From positions 496,001-560,000 of the forward strand of contig NZ_AHCA01000002.1 in NCBI RefSeq assembly GCF_000238355.1: DNA of 64,000 nt, given 5' to 3'. This DNA comes from Pseudoalteromonas haloplanktis ATCC 14393 (GTDB lineage Bacteria > Pseudomonadota > Gammaproteobacteria > Enterobacterales > Alteromonadaceae). A model generated the notes under the pieces. That model was given only the letters and a program-made list of their open reading frames with translations, ran no database searches and was not told the origin of the DNA. Every line of letters begins with the position of its first letter. The first letter of the stretch is position 1. A program made the position numbers and the translations under genes. This document shows, in pieces, positions 43,516 to 53,831 of this stretch.

Positions 43516-45987
43516 TTAGAATGTATTACTAATGTTAAAGCTGATGGTCTTCGTATCGTCATCTTCTTCTTGTTGCAATGGATACGCAAAACTGATCAGC
43601 ATAGGACCCATAGGTGAGATCCACTGCAATGATAAACCGGTCGAAACCCTAAAGCGCATTGGATCTGAATAATCCTCAAGCTTAGCACGTTCATCCGGCC
43701 CTAAATTTTGATAACGGTCAACGTTAAATTCTGTGTCCCATACGTTTGCAGCATCAACAAAGAAGCTAGTACGTACCGAACTGGTGTTATCTTCATCTAA
43801 GAATGGTGTTGGTACGATTAATTCCATACCCGCAACAGCCTTAGCATTACCACCAATACGCCCCTGTGGTGTAAGCACATCAAACTCAGGCGCGCCGCCT
43901 ATACTGCCAGTCAAGGTACCATCTGGCAATGGGGTGCCCGGAATTAATTGTGGTGTACGAGAAATAGCTCGCGGTAATATCGTATTACGGTCAAAACCAC
44001 GTAGTTCCATTTCTGTTATACGGAAATACTCTTGGAATGGTAAGGTTTGGTCATAACCATTGGTTGTGCCGTAACCATTACCGTAACCAAGTGCGGCACG
44101 TGTTGAGAACACCCAACGATGATTATCGCTGATCGGCCAGTAAAAACGTGAATCATAATTAACTTTAAAGTAAGTTAAATCTGAATTAGGGGTTGTACCT
44201 GTTAAGTTCAGTGTTTGGCGCGAACCTGCTGTAGGGAATAAACCACGGTTGACCGTAACACGAGACCACCCCACACTTAGCTCATACTTGGTAAAGTCGA
44301 AACCAGCATCTGGATTATTCGGATCTAAGAAGGTCTCTCGCATTACACGTGTTTGCTCGTATTCAGCAATTTCTGACAGCTCTTCTTGGATCCAACGCAC
44401 ACCAAAGTTAACTCGGTTTACCGCATCAATTGGGAAACCGATGTTAGTACCAATACCATAGCTCTTCGATTTATAGTCGATTAGGCTGAATTTACTCGCA
44501 TCGTAGTTACTGTAGAAGATACTACTACCTTGCGATACACCATCTGGCGTAAAGTAAGGGTCAGTGTACGATAAACTCACTCGTTCAGAACCGCGTGACG
44601 TATTGATGTTGAAACCAATTTGGTTACCTGTACCTAAGAAGTTAGATTCAGTCACACCAATATTAAATTGCAGACCTAAGTATGAACCATATGCAAGACC
44701 GGCATTAAAGCTACCCGCTGACTGCTCTTTAACCGTAAAATCAACATCTACTTGGTCGTCAACACCCGGCACTGGCACCACATTAAAATCAACGCTTTCC
44801 ATATAGGGTAGACGTTGAATTTGTAATTTTGAACGCTCTAGGTTTTGGTTTGAAAGCCACGCACCTTCAAGCTGCGTCATTTCACGACGCAATACTTCAT
44901 CTGCGGTATTTTGGTTACCACCGACAATAATACGACGAACGTAAACGCGCTGACCTGGATTTACCGATAAGGTTAACTGTACTTCTTTGTTTTCATCATC
45001 GATCTCAGGAATGGTGCGCACTTCTGCGTTGGCATAACCAAAACGCGCTAGGTAGCTCTTGATAAATTCTTCAGACGAAGTTACTACTGAACCATTGTAA
45101 AGTTCACCGGCACGCAGTGGAATAACACTTTTGATTAGCTCTTCACGGCCCAGTAAGTCACCGATAAAATCGAAGCCTTTAACTTTATACTTTACGCCTT
45201 CAGTAATATTAGCCGTCACGTAAACTGATTCACGCTCAGGGCTCACTGACACTTGTGTTGAATCAATATTAAAACGTAAATAGCCACGGTCTAAATAGAA
45301 GCTACGGATTTTTTCAAGATCGCCCTCAATTGTTTGTTTCTGGTAGCGATCGCTGCCCATAAACTGCCACCAAGGTAAGTCTTGTTGCGATTCTGCCAAT
45401 GCGAGTAAATCTTCGTTGCTGAACAACTCGTTACCTACTAAGTTAATTTGGCGAATTGACGCGGCATCGCCTTCATCAAATTCAAGTTTTAACTTAACAC
45501 GGTTACGCGGCAACTTAGTAATGCTGACATCAATCTTAGCGTTATATTTACCAATACTATGGAAAAACTCTATTAAGCCTTTCTCAATATTATCAACCAC
45601 CGTTTTGTCCAGCGGTTCACCTTGGCGAATATCTTGTTGATCAAGCGACTGGGTTAGCTGCTCATCTTTGATGTCTTTATTACCTTCAAACTCAATAACA
45701 CTAATAGTTGGGCGTTCTGTTACTCTAAAAATAACATTGTTACCATCACGTAGTGCTTTGATATCGTCAAAGTGGCCTGAGTTATACAAAGACTTAATCG
45801 TTTTTGAAATTGTATAGTCATCAACACTGTCACCCACATTAATAGGAATGTGTGTTAATGCTGCTCCCAACGCTACGCGCTGTAAGCCTTCAACTTTTAA
45901 ATCGTCAACAATAAAGGAGTTTTGGCCTAGGGCTGCAAAGCTAGCGCCTAATAAACTTGTTACTGCCAAATGTTTTTTTATAGCCAT
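43516..45987 (-). CDS. bamA: Outer-membrane protein assembly factor BamA
   Basis: An 823-residue Omp85 protein that folds and inserts outer-membrane barrels. A signal peptide (MAIKKHLAVTSLLGASFAALG) is followed by five POTRA domains (from FIVDDLKVEGLQRV), then a 16-strand barrel with the VRGF-equivalent loop segment ELRGFDRNT and ending in the C-terminal motif SNTF. The start was put at ATG 45987, since the longer frame to 46029 would place 14 charged residues ahead of the signal. An AAGGA lies upstream. It is placed between rseP and skp as usual. Confidence 0.96.
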   Translation of the reverse strand: MAIKKHLAVTSLLGASFAALGQNSFIVDDLKVEGLQRVALGAALTHIPINVGDSVDDYTISKTIKSLYNSGHFDDIKALRDGNNVIFRVTERPTISVIEFEGNKDIKDEQLTQSLDQQDIRQGEPLDKTVVDNIEKGLIEFFHSIGKYNAKIDVSITKLPRNRVKLKLEFDEGDAASIRQINLVGNELFSNEDLLALAESQQDLPWWQFMGSDRYQKQTIEGDLEKIRSFYLDRGYLRFNIDSTQVSVSPERESVYVTANITEGVKYKVKGFDFIGDLLGREELIKSVIPLRAGELYNGSVVTSSEEFIKSYLARFGYANAEVRTIPEIDDENKEVQLTLSVNPGQRVYVRRIIVGGNQNTADEVLRREMTQLEGAWLSNQNLERSKLQIQRLPYMESVDFNVVPVPGVDDQVDVDFTVKEQSAGSFNAGLAYGSYLGLQFNIGVTESNFLGTGNQIGFNINTSRGSERVSLSYTDPYFTPDGVSQGSSIFYSNYDASKFSLIDYKSKSYGIGTNIGFPIDAVNRVNFGVRWIQEELSEIAEYEQTRVMRETFLDPNNPDAGFDFTKYELSVGWSRVTVNRGLFPTAGSRQTLNLTGTTPNSDLTYFKVNYDSRFYWPISDNHRWVFSTRAALGYGNGYGTTNGYDQTLPFQEYFRITEMELRGFDRNTILPRAISRTPQLIPGTPLPDGTLTGSIGGAPEFDVLTPQGRIGGNAKAVAGMELIVPTPFLDEDNTSSVRTSFFVDAANVWDTEFNVDRYQNLGPDERAKLEDYSDPMRFRVSTGLSLQWISPMGPMLISFAYPLQQEEDDDTKTISFNISNTF

Positions 45988-46091
45988 TTTATTATCTTTA
46001 TCCTTTACAACGGTATTACCGCTCAACACCTTAAAAATATACTTTAGCGGTGTTTTACAATCGTGTTTTTAATTCGAGACTGTCGCAATTG

Positions 46092-47444
46092 CTATAATCT
46101 CGATACATCATTGAACAAAGCGAAACATGTAAGAAAAATGAGTAGCAAGGCACCCACTTTAAAACCAAATTCTTGTGTCTTTTCAGAGACCGGCTTTCTA
46201 CGAAAAAGTTCAATTATGTAATACATTAAGTGCCCGCCATCAAGTACTGGCAACGGCAATAAATTAAATACGCCTAAGTTTACACTGATCAATGCTAAGA
46301 AGCTTAAAAATGCTACTAAGCCATAGCTTACACTGGTTCCCGCACCGACTGCGATACCTACTGGACCACTTAAATTTTTCACTGACACTTGACCAGTAAT
46401 TAAATTACCAATCATGTCAAAACTAAGGCTAATCAAACGCCATGTTTCACTTACGCCCAGCACCATACTATCGAGTGGGCCATAATGTCTAGTTTCAATG
46501 TAACCTTCTGGCCACTTTTCAACCACAGGCGCGACACCTAAAAAGCCTTGTAACTGACCATTATTATTACGTTGCCCTTGTGGCGTAACGTTTATACTTT
46601 TTATAGTATCTTGTCTTTTTACACTAAATTGTAATGATTTGTTAGCGGATTGCTGAATAACCTTAACTAACTGGTTCCAATCGGTCATTGTTTCGCCATC
46701 TACAGCGATAATTTCATCCCCCGCCTGTAAATTAGCGGCGGCGGCAGCAGAGTTTGCGGAAATGGTTGCTACGGTTAATGTCGCCTGTGGGCGATACGGC
46801 ACTATACCCAAAGATGCTAATGGTGGTACATCTTGCTTATCCAACTTCCAACCATCAATATTGATCGTTTTCAGCTGTTCTTGAAACTGTTCATCGCGTA
46901 CAGTAACAGCGACGCTTTTTTCACCTAAACTTGCCATTAATGCAAATGTAGCATCTTGCCACGTCGCGATAGTATCGTCGCCAATTTTTACAATTTGTTG
47001 ACTCGGCATAATACCCGCTTGCTCTGCACGACTACCTTGTGTGATCGAACCAACAACGGGTTTAACTGATTGCACACCCACCATGTACATGACTGCTAAA
47101 GCAAAAATAGCAAAAATAAAATTTGCCATTGGTCCCGCAGCGACTATAGCAATACGTGCTTGAACCGACTTAGCATTAAACGATAAATGACGCTGCTCAG
47201 CGGGCACGTCATCAACACGTTCATCCAGCATTTTCACGTAGCCACCTAAGGGAATTGCAGCAATGACATATTCGGTGTTGTGCTTATCGTGCCACTTTAT
47301 CAATGGCTTACCAAAACCAATTGAGAAACGTAACACTTTGACGCCCGCTTTGCGAGCAACCCAAAAGTGCCCATATTCATGCACAGTGACTAAAATACCT
47401 AAGGCTAAAATAAAAGAGCCTAAATTCCACAAAAAATCGAACAT
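46092..47444 (-). CDS. rseP: Site-2 zinc protease RseP
   Basis: A 450-residue intramembrane metalloprotease that completes cleavage of the anti-sigma factor RseA and clears signal peptides. The zinc motif HEYGH is at 22-26 in the first membrane helix, and the third ligand is in NLLPLPVLDGGH near the C-terminal helices. Two PDZ domains lie in between (VGSITQGSRAEQAGI and ATISANSAAAAANLQAGD). The dxr stop lies only one base upstream. The family order dxr-rseP-bamA is kept. Confidence 0.95.
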   Translation of the reverse strand: MFDFLWNLGSFILALGILVTVHEYGHFWVARKAGVKVLRFSIGFGKPLIKWHDKHNTEYVIAAIPLGGYVKMLDERVDDVPAEQRHLSFNAKSVQARIAIVAAGPMANFIFAIFALAVMYMVGVQSVKPVVGSITQGSRAEQAGIMPSQQIVKIGDDTIATWQDATFALMASLGEKSVAVTVRDEQFQEQLKTINIDGWKLDKQDVPPLASLGIVPYRPQATLTVATISANSAAAAANLQAGDEIIAVDGETMTDWNQLVKVIQQSANKSLQFSVKRQDTIKSINVTPQGQRNNNGQLQGFLGVAPVVEKWPEGYIETRHYGPLDSMVLGVSETWRLISLSFDMIGNLITGQVSVKNLSGPVGIAVGAGTSVSYGLVAFLSFLALISVNLGVFNLLPLPVLDGGHLMYYIIELFRRKPVSEKTQEFGFKVGALLLIFLTCFALFNDVSRL

Positions 47445-47445
47445 A

Positions 47446-48651
47446 TTAGCGGATCACCTTTGCAATAATTTGCGCTGCTTGAAGTCGAGCTAAACGATCA
47501 CACTCAAGAATTTCATCAAGCGTGTGTACATCTACATCAACCGTATTTTCCAGTGTTTGCGAATTAACACGGTAGATATCGGTAAAGCCGATTTGCCCTT
47601 GTAAAAATGCATTCACAGCAATTTCATTTGCTGCATTAACGGTGGTGGTCGCCCCCTGCCCAGTTTCGCAAGCCGCTATTGCTAGTTGCAAATTAGGATA
47701 ACGAGCAAAATCAGGTTTGGTAAAGGTAAAATCAGCAAGTTGGGAGAAATCAAGTGGTGTAACACCGGCATCAATACGAGCTGGATAAGCCAATGCATGG
47801 GCAATGGGCGTACGCATATCAGGATTGCCCATTTGCGCAAGGACTGAGCCATCTTGGTACTGCACCATAGAGTGGATAATACTTTGCGGGTGGATCACCA
47901 CATCAATATCTTTCGCTGCACAGTTAAACAGCCACTTGGCTTCTATAAACTCCAAGCCTTTATTCATCATAGTGGCTGAATCAACCGAAATTTTTTGCCC
48001 CATTGACCAATTAGGATGCGCAACCGCTTGCGCCACCGTCACATCTTTTAAGGTATCAATATCATGGGTTAAAAATGGCCCGCCAGAGCCAGTAAGTAAA
48101 ATTTTACTTACGCCGTGTTCATGAAGTTGAGCATTGCCTTTAGAGCCTTGTAGCGCACTTGGCAGGCACTGAAAAATGGCATTATGTTCGCTATCAATGG
48201 GTAATAATGTGGCTTTGTGTTGCTTAACTTTATCAATAAACAACTGCCCTGACATAACAAGCGATTCTTTATTGGCCAATAATACTTTTTTTCCGGCCTC
48301 TATCGCACTCAGTGTGGGTATCAGTCCTGCTGCACCGACAATCGCGGACATTACCGCATCAACATCTGGATGTGCAGCTAGTTCACTCATTGCAGCAACG
48401 CCGCTGCGTACTACTGTTTTACAGCCACTGCCAGATAACAACTGACTTAATTTACCCGCAGCGCTATCGTCTGCCATGACGACAAAACGAGGTTGGTGAG
48501 TAATACATAATTGCGCCATTAGCTCGCTATTACCACCTGCGGTAAGCGCAAATACCGAAAATTGTTCTTTATTGCGCGCTACAACATCTAAGGTGCTTAG
48601 CCCGATTGAACCGGTTGCACCTAATATCACTAGTTGTTGTTTACAACTCAT
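47446..48651 (-). CDS. dxr: 1-deoxy-D-xylulose-5-phosphate reductoisomerase
   Basis: A 401-residue enzyme (E. coli 398) that makes MEP in the non-mevalonate isoprenoid pathway using NADPH. The Rossmann motif is ILGATGSIGLSTLDVV. LLPIDSEHNAIFQCLPS and ILLTGSGGPF, MNKGLEFIEAKWLF and VIHPQSIIHSMVQYQDGS are diagnostic. The ATG at 48651 overlaps the cdsA stop (ATGA), while a longer frame would start within cdsA. Alternative symbol ispC. Confidence 0.96.
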   Translation of the reverse strand: MSCKQQLVILGATGSIGLSTLDVVARNKEQFSVFALTAGGNSELMAQLCITHQPRFVVMADDSAAGKLSQLLSGSGCKTVVRSGVAAMSELAAHPDVDAVMSAIVGAAGLIPTLSAIEAGKKVLLANKESLVMSGQLFIDKVKQHKATLLPIDSEHNAIFQCLPSALQGSKGNAQLHEHGVSKILLTGSGGPFLTHDIDTLKDVTVAQAVAHPNWSMGQKISVDSATMMNKGLEFIEAKWLFNCAAKDIDVVIHPQSIIHSMVQYQDGSVLAQMGNPDMRTPIAHALAYPARIDAGVTPLDFSQLADFTFTKPDFARYPNLQLAIAACETGQGATTTVNAANEIAVNAFLQGQIGFTDIYRVNSQTLENTVDVDVHTLDEILECDRLARLQAAQIIAKVIR

Positions 48652-49514
48652 AGACTCAATGTCCATGCATAACATAAAACAAAAATAGGTGCGGCAGCAG
48701 TTAGACTATCAAGGCGGTCTAAAATCCCCCCATGACCCGGTAAACATGAGCCACTGTCTTTAAGGCCGGCCTCGCGTTTAAACATACTTTCAAGTAAGTC
48801 ACCAATGGCAGAAAATAAGGCGATAAACATAGTCATAATGGCGTAGATTGGCCACACAGACATATCAACATCAGTGAAGTGACAAAATGCTAAGACAAAA
48901 ATAACGGCTGCAACAACGCCACCAGCAAGGCCTTCAATCGTTTTATTGGGGCTTACTTTAGGCATTAATTTATGTTTACCAAAGTTTTTACCAGTAAAAT
49001 ACGCGCCAATATCTGCACTCCAAACAATCCCTAAAACCACCAAAATGAGCATTGAACCAAAATGAGTCGACTGCTCATAATTAGCACTACGTAGTGTATT
49101 TAGCGCAAGCCACAATGGGACTAAGGTAAGAATACCCGCAATAGCACGCATCATAATGCCTTCATTCCATGCTTTAGCCATTGCAGGATAGCGCCACACT
49201 AGATATGTCGCGACAATCCACCATGAAAATGACAATGTGAAGATATAATTTGCATCCCCAACCAGCTGCCCATCAGTCCACAACTCATCAATGGGCCAGT
49301 GCCAATTAAGCAGCACCAGTAATAAGCCAATAAATAGCACAAACGAAAAACGTTTAACTTTATCGCATAGCCCCATAAATGCAGACCACTCCCATGCGCC
49401 TAATAAAACAATCGCGCCGGCAATATAACTAAACAGTGTCAGTGGAGTATAAAAAACCAGTATCAATGCCAAAGGAGCTAGCACTAAAGAGGTTAAAATT
49501 CGTTGTTTTAGCAA
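48648..49514 (-). CDS. cdsA: Phosphatidate cytidylyltransferase
   Basis: A 288-residue membrane enzyme with about eight helices that makes CDP-diacylglycerol from phosphatidate and CTP, the branch point of phospholipid synthesis. The signature SAIGDLLESMFKREAGLKDSG followed by LPGHGGILDRLDSL is complete, including the paired aspartates that bind metal. It sits 17 bases after uppS and overlaps dxr. Confidence 0.95.
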   Translation of the reverse strand: MLKQRILTSLVLAPLALILVFYTPLTLFSYIAGAIVLLGAWEWSAFMGLCDKVKRFSFVLFIGLLLVLLNWHWPIDELWTDGQLVGDANYIFTLSFSWWIVATYLVWRYPAMAKAWNEGIMMRAIAGILTLVPLWLALNTLRSANYEQSTHFGSMLILVVLGIVWSADIGAYFTGKNFGKHKLMPKVSPNKTIEGLAGGVVAAVIFVLAFCHFTDVDMSVWPIYAIMTMFIALFSAIGDLLESMFKREAGLKDSGSCLPGHGGILDRLDSLTAAAPIFVLCYAWTLSL

Positions 49515-49530
49515 AGTGTTACCCTTTTAA

Positions 49531-50292
49531 TTAGGTTTCGGCGAGTAATTGTTTTATTTGTTCGCCCGTACAACCAAATCGTCGCTCTCTGGCAACGTAA
49601 CAAGCGATAGCATCAGCAAAAGCAGCTTCATTGAAGTCAGGCCAAAGCGTATCGGTAAAGTAAAGTTCAGCATAAGCGGCTTGCCATAACAAAAAGTTGC
49701 TTATACGTAAATCGCCACCTGTGCGTATTAATAAATCAGGTTCAGCTTGGTCCTGCATACTCATATGTGCAGCTAAGACTTGCTCTGTAATATCATCAGG
49801 GTTTATTGCCCCAGCTGCAACTTTTTTGGCTACCTGCTTTGCAGCATTGGTCATATCCCATCGACCACCATAATTTGCAGCCACATTAAGTTGTAAGCCC
49901 GTATTATTTGCCGTTAACTCATGTGCAGCATCGACCTTGCTTCGCAAAGCTTCTGAAAAACGAGATAAATCACCAATGATGGTTAACTTTACATTGTTCT
50001 TGTGAAGCTTTTTGACTTCTTTACTAAGCACATACAAAAACAACTCCATCAAGGTGCTTACTTCATCTTCGGGGCGATGCCAGTTCTCACTACTAAACGC
50101 AAACAGAGTCAATGACTCAATCTTCAATTTAGTACAAAACTGCACAGAGTGGCGAACCGCATCCACGCCTTTTTTATGACCGTATACACGCGGCCTATTT
50201 TTGGCTTGTGCCCAACGACCATTGCCATCCATGATTATAGCGACATGCTTGGGTAAACATTGCTGGGAAATTTTATCAGCGTTAAGAACCAT
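49531..50292 (-). CDS. uppS: Undecaprenyl diphosphate synthase
   Basis: A 253-residue cis-prenyltransferase that extends farnesyl-PP to the C55 carrier for peptidoglycan and O-antigen. [14 protein letters not shown] supplies the catalytic aspartate; [15 protein letters not shown] and [18 protein letters not shown] follow. The start was put at ATG 50292; ATG 50310 is an alternative that directly abuts the T-run of a terminator (50311-50345). Readings beyond that run through the terminator and are not credible. Neither start has a strong ribosome binding site. Alternative symbol ispU. Confidence 0.94.
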   Translation of the reverse strand: MVLNADKISQQCLPKHVAIIMDGNGRWAQAKNRPRVYGHKKGVDAVRHSVQFCTKLKIESLTLFAFSSENWHRPEDEVSTLMELFLYVLSKEVKKLHKNNVKLTIIGDLSRFSEALRSKVDAAHELTANNTGLQLNVAANYGGRWDMTNAAKQVAKKVAAGAINPDDITEQVLAAHMSMQDQAEPDLLIRTGGDLRISNFLLWQAAYAELYFTDTLWPDFNEAAFADAIACYVARERRFGCTGEQIKQLLAET

Positions 50293-50310
50293 AAATATCG
50301 AGTATTCCAT

Positions 50311-50345
50311 AAAAAAACGCCGCCTAGTATACCCTAGACGACGTT
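50311..50345 (-). terminator. Terminator-like hairpin between frr and uppS
   Basis: On the minus strand AACGTCGTCTAG pairs with CTAGGCGGCGTT (two G-U) across a 6-base loop and ends in seven T. It lies in the frr-uppS gap, so transcription from the frr side would be partly ended or attenuated before uppS. Confidence 0.8.
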
Positions 50346-50391
50346 TCAAAACTAATATATTTCTTAACCCAAGTTCAGGTTATTTAACTGC

Positions 50392-50949
50392 TTATATTTC
50401 CATCAACTCGGCTTCTTTCGCCGCTAATTGAGTATCCATTTCTTTAATGAACTTATCTGTAAGCTTTTGAATTGCATCATCAGATTGACGCGCTTCATCT
50501 TCAGAAATTTCTTTATCTTTCAATAAGCTTTTCACATCGCCATTGGCATCACGGCGAATATTACGGATTGCAACACGGCCACTTTCAACTTCGCCACGAA
50601 CGATTTTAATTAAGTTTTTACGGCGCTCTTCAGTTAGCGGAGGAAGTGGAACGCGGATCACTGAACCTGCTGACATTGGGTTTAAACCAAGATCAGACGC
50701 CATAATCGCTTTTTCTACCGCTTGTGCTAGCGACTTATCAAATACACTCAATGCTAAAGTACGAGAGTCTTCAATTGTTACATTGGCAACTTGATTTAAT
50801 GGCGTTGGTGCACCGTAGTACGGCACCATAATACCATCTAATATTGCCGGATGAGCACGGCCAGTACGGATTTTAGATAATTGACTGCTAAGTGCCGTTA
50901 CACTTTTCTGCATGCGTTCTGCAGCATCTTTTTGAATATCGTTTATCAC
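50392..50949 (-). CDS. frr: Ribosome recycling factor
   Basis: A 185-residue RRF that splits post-termination ribosomes with [28 protein letters not shown] at the start, then [25 protein letters not shown] in shortened form ([15 protein letters not shown]) and [12 protein letters not shown] are universal. It is 14 bases after pyrH. Length equals that of E. coli. Confidence 0.97.
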   Translation of the reverse strand: MINDIQKDAAERMQKSVTALSSQLSKIRTGRAHPAILDGIMVPYYGAPTPLNQVANVTIEDSRTLALSVFDKSLAQAVEKAIMASDLGLNPMSAGSVIRVPLPPLTEERRKNLIKIVRGEVESGRVAIRNIRRDANGDVKSLLKDKEISEDEARQSDDAIQKLTDKFIKEMDTQLAAKEAELMEI

Positions 50950-50963
50950 GGTTCAATCCTAAT

Positions 50964-51713
50964 CTAGTTAATAACTTCATCTGAGGCTTGTGAAGAAATA
51001 AGCGTGCCTTCTTCTTCGCCCATAATTACACGCTTTAATGCGCCTGATTTATTCATATTAAATACGCTCAATGGCATATTATGATCGCGCGCCAATGTGA
51101 ATGCCGCAAGATCCATTACTTTTAATTCTTTTTCAATGATTTCATTGTAGCTCAAGTGACGGTAAAGTGTCGCCTCTGGATTTTTCACCGGATCATCACT
51201 GTAAACACCATCAACTTTGGTTGCTTTGATCACGGTATCCGCTTCAATTTCGATACCACGTAAACACGCTGCTGAATCCGTAGTAAAGAATGGGTTACCC
51301 GTACCGGCTGCAAAAATAACAACACGACCCGTTTTTAATAAACTAATTGCTTCGGCCCAGTTGTACGCATCACATACACCATTTAGTGGGATAGCTGACA
51401 TCAAGCGGCAGTTTACAAATGCACGGTGTAGTGCATCGCGCATAGCAAGCCCGTTCATTACTGTTGCTAACATACCCATGTGGTCGCCAACCACACGATT
51501 CATGCCAGCTTCGGCAAGTGAGCCGCCACGTAAGAAGTTACCGCCACCGATAACTAAACCCACTTCTACGTCGAGTTCTACAAGCTCTTTAATTTCTTGC
51601 GCCATGCGGTCTAATACTTTTGGGTCGATGCCGAAGCCTTCGTCTCCCATTAGTGCTTCACCGCTTAATTTGAGAAGAACGCGTCTAAAAATAGGTTTAC
51701 GATTGATAGTCAT
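50964..51713 (-). CDS. pyrH: Uridylate kinase
   Basis: A 249-residue amino-acid-kinase-fold enzyme that phosphorylates UMP to [49 protein letters not shown] and [16 protein letters not shown] mark the ATP and UMP sites. Bacterial PyrH is a hexamer with GTP activation and UTP inhibition. It follows tsf after a terminator and starts the pyrH-frr unit. Confidence 0.96.
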   Translation of the reverse strand: MTINRKPIFRRVLLKLSGEALMGDEGFGIDPKVLDRMAQEIKELVELDVEVGLVIGGGNFLRGGSLAEAGMNRVVGDHMGMLATVMNGLAMRDALHRAFVNCRLMSAIPLNGVCDAYNWAEAISLLKTGRVVIFAAGTGNPFFTTDSAACLRGIEIEADTVIKATKVDGVYSDDPVKNPEATLYRHLSYNEIIEKELKVMDLAAFTLARDHNMPLSVFNMNKSGALKRVIMGEEEGTLISSQASDEVIN

Positions 51714-51747
51714 ATATTTGGGCCAACTTTATAAAAAAAGGATAAAA

Positions 51748-51789
51748 AATAACCGCGCTTATGATTTTCACATAATGAGCGCGGTTATT
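51748..51789. terminator. Terminator between tsf and pyrH
   Basis: AATAACCGCGCT (51748-51759) and AGCGCGGTTATT (51778-51789) form a perfect 12-bp stem. On the minus strand a T-run (TTTTTTATCC) follows, so it ends the rpsB-tsf transcript, perhaps partly. Confidence 0.85.
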
Positions 51790-51871
51790 TTAAAGAATTT
51801 TCAGCGATGACGCAAAAGCAAATAACAGATAAATTTCATCTAACTTACTTTTTAGTCAAAGGAAATCGATT

Positions 51872-52723
51872 TTATTGACCTTTAGCGGCAGCAATCTGCG
51901 CAGCTACTTCAGCAGCAAAATCTTCTGTTTTCTTTTCGATACCTTCACCAACTTCTACACGTACGAAGCCAGTAACTGTTGCGTTTTTCTCTTTAAGAAT
52001 TTCGCCAACAGATTTTTTAGGTTCCATGATGAAAGCTTGACCAGTAAGAGAAACCTCACCAGTGAATTTCTTCATGCGACCAACAACCATTTTCTCAGCG
52101 ATTTCAGCTGGCTTGCCTTCGTTCATCGCGATATCGATTTGTACTTGCTTTTCTTTTTCAACAACATCAGCAGGTACATCAGCAGGCGTTAGGTATTCTG
52201 GGTTTGAAGCAGCAACGTGCATTGCGATGTGCTTAAGTGTTTCTTCATCAGCAACACCCGCAACAACAACACCAATACGCTCACCGTGACGGTACTCAAC
52301 TAGCGTTTCGCCAGCGATGTACTGTAGACGACGTACATTGATGTTTTCACCAATTTTAGTTACTAGCTCAACACGATCGTCTTCAAACTTAGCTTGTAAG
52401 TCTTCGATAGCAATCGTTTCAGCAATAGCAGCGTCAGCAACTTTGTTAGCAAATGCTAAGAAGCTTGCATCTTTTGCTACGAAGTCAGTTTGACAGTTAA
52501 CTTCTACTAGTACTGCAACACCCGCGTTTTGCTTGATGATGATAGTACCTTCAGCAGCGATGTTACCTGCTTTTTTAGCAGCCTTTGCAGCACCGCTCTT
52601 ACGCATATTTTCAATCGCTAACTCGATGTCACCATCAGTCTCAGTTAACGCTTTTTTACAATCCATCATGCCAGCGCCTGTGCGCTCGCGTAATTCTTTA
52701 ACTAGGGCAGTAGTTACAGCCAT
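51872..52723 (-). CDS. tsf: Elongation factor Ts
   Basis: A 283-residue nucleotide exchange factor for EF-Tu. [26 protein letters not shown] is the N-terminal module; the EF-Tu-contacting TDFVAK motif is in [16 protein letters not shown]; the core domain and C-terminal module follow. It is downstream of rpsB with a large palindrome in the gap. Confidence 0.97.
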   Translation of the reverse strand: MAVTTALVKELRERTGAGMMDCKKALTETDGDIELAIENMRKSGAAKAAKKAGNIAAEGTIIIKQNAGVAVLVEVNCQTDFVAKDASFLAFANKVADAAIAETIAIEDLQAKFEDDRVELVTKIGENINVRRLQYIAGETLVEYRHGERIGVVVAGVADEETLKHIAMHVAASNPEYLTPADVPADVVEKEKQVQIDIAMNEGKPAEIAEKMVVGRMKKFTGEVSLTGQAFIMEPKKSVGEILKEKNATVTGFVRVEVGEGIEKKTEDFAAEVAAQIAAAKGQ

Positions 52724-52786
52724 TAGTAAATCCTCAAATCTGAATACAGGTTTTAGATAAGCGGGTTACCCGCTCTACAAGAATAG

Positions 52787-52818
52787 CAAGTCTTCACCTA
52801 AATTTAGGTGAAGACTTG
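52787..52818. promoter_or_regulatory. 32-base perfect palindrome between rpsB and tsf
   Basis: CAAGTCTTCACCTAAA is followed directly by its exact reverse complement. In the transcript it gives a long hairpin just after the rpsB stop. There is only a weak T-rich tail, so it may attenuate rather than end transcription, adjusting EF-Ts relative to S2. A second short palindrome (GCGGGTTACCCGC, near 52761) lies in the same gap. Confidence 0.65.
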
Positions 52819-52829
52819 ATGACAGCTAA

Positions 52830-53558
52830 TTACTCAGCTTCTACGAAGTCGTCTTTCTCAGCTTGAGCAACAAGATTGCTCTCACGACCTTCAGTGATTG
52901 CTGCTGCAACTGCGCCAGTGTAAAGCTGGATAGCACGGATCGCATCATCGTTACCAGGTACGATGAAATCAACACCGTCTGGGTTAGAGTTAGTATCAAC
53001 GATCGCTACAACTGGGATACCTAGGTTGTTAGCTTCACGGATAGCGATGTGCTCGTGGTCTGCATCGATAACGAAAAGTGCGTCAGGAAGACCACCCATG
53101 TTTTTGATACCGCCAAGGCTCTTCTCAAGCTTTTCCATTTCGCGGTTAAGCATTAACGTTTCTTTCTTAGTTAACTTCTCGAAAGTACCGTCTTGGCTTT
53201 GGATTTCAAGGTCTTTAAGACGCTTGATTGATTGACGAACTGTTTTCCAGTTAGTCAACATACCACCTAACCAACGGTGATTTACGTAATACTGATCACT
53301 TGCGATCGCTGCATCTTTAACTGCTTCGCTTGCTGCACGCTTAGTACCAACGAAAAGAACTTTACCTTTGTTTGACGCAGCACCAGTTAAAAACTTAAGT
53401 GCGTTGTTGAACATTGGTACTGTTTGCTCAAGGTTGATGATATGAACACGGTTACGTGCACCGAAGATGAAAGGCTTCATCTTAGGGTTCCAGTAACGTG
53501 CTTGGTGACCGAAGTGAACACCAGCTTGAAGCATATCGCGCATTGAAACGTTTGCCAT
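52830..53558 (-). CDS. rpsB: 30S ribosomal protein S2
   Basis: A 242-residue ribosomal protein (E. coli 241). [29 protein letters not shown], shown here as [18 protein letters not shown] and [10 protein letters not shown], is universal, as are [18 protein letters not shown] and [24 protein letters not shown] precedes the ATG. It has a long leader and a strong promoter, and S2 represses its own mRNA in relatives. Confidence 0.97.
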   Translation of the reverse strand: MANVSMRDMLQAGVHFGHQARYWNPKMKPFIFGARNRVHIINLEQTVPMFNNALKFLTGAASNKGKVLFVGTKRAASEAVKDAAIASDQYYVNHRWLGGMLTNWKTVRQSIKRLKDLEIQSQDGTFEKLTKKETLMLNREMEKLEKSLGGIKNMGGLPDALFVIDADHEHIAIREANNLGIPVVAIVDTNSNPDGVDFIVPGNDDAIRAIQLYTGAVAAAITEGRESNLVAQAEKDDFVEAE

Positions 53559-53773
53559 TTTGTATTTCCTCTGTTTAGTTTAGGGTTAGGCCTCCACATA
53601 TCCCATAGCACCAACACTGAAGTTAAATGAAACTTCAAATGCACCCAAGTGTATGTGACGATACGTGTGTGTGTTAAAATAAAATTGTGTTTGCCTTAAG
53701 TACAAAAAATCATTTAAGAATTTATTTGTAAAAAGACGGCGCGCTTTATACCATATTAAAAACAAATATTCAA
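53559..53773 (-). promoter_or_regulatory. rpsB promoter and long 5' leader
   Basis: On the minus strand TTGAAT (53773-53768) and TATAAA (53750-53745) are spaced by 17 bases and followed by the GC-rich discriminator GCGCGCCGTC, typical of stringently controlled ribosomal promoters. The start near 53738 gives a leader of about 180 bases. In E. coli the similarly long rpsB leader is where S2 binds to repress translation of rpsB-tsf; I infer the same here. I did not verify the fold. Confidence 0.65.
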
Positions 53774-53831
53774 CGTCGCGCGCAAAAATTGTGCGGCGAT
53801 AAATGCAATAAAACTCGATAATGGAGCCTCC

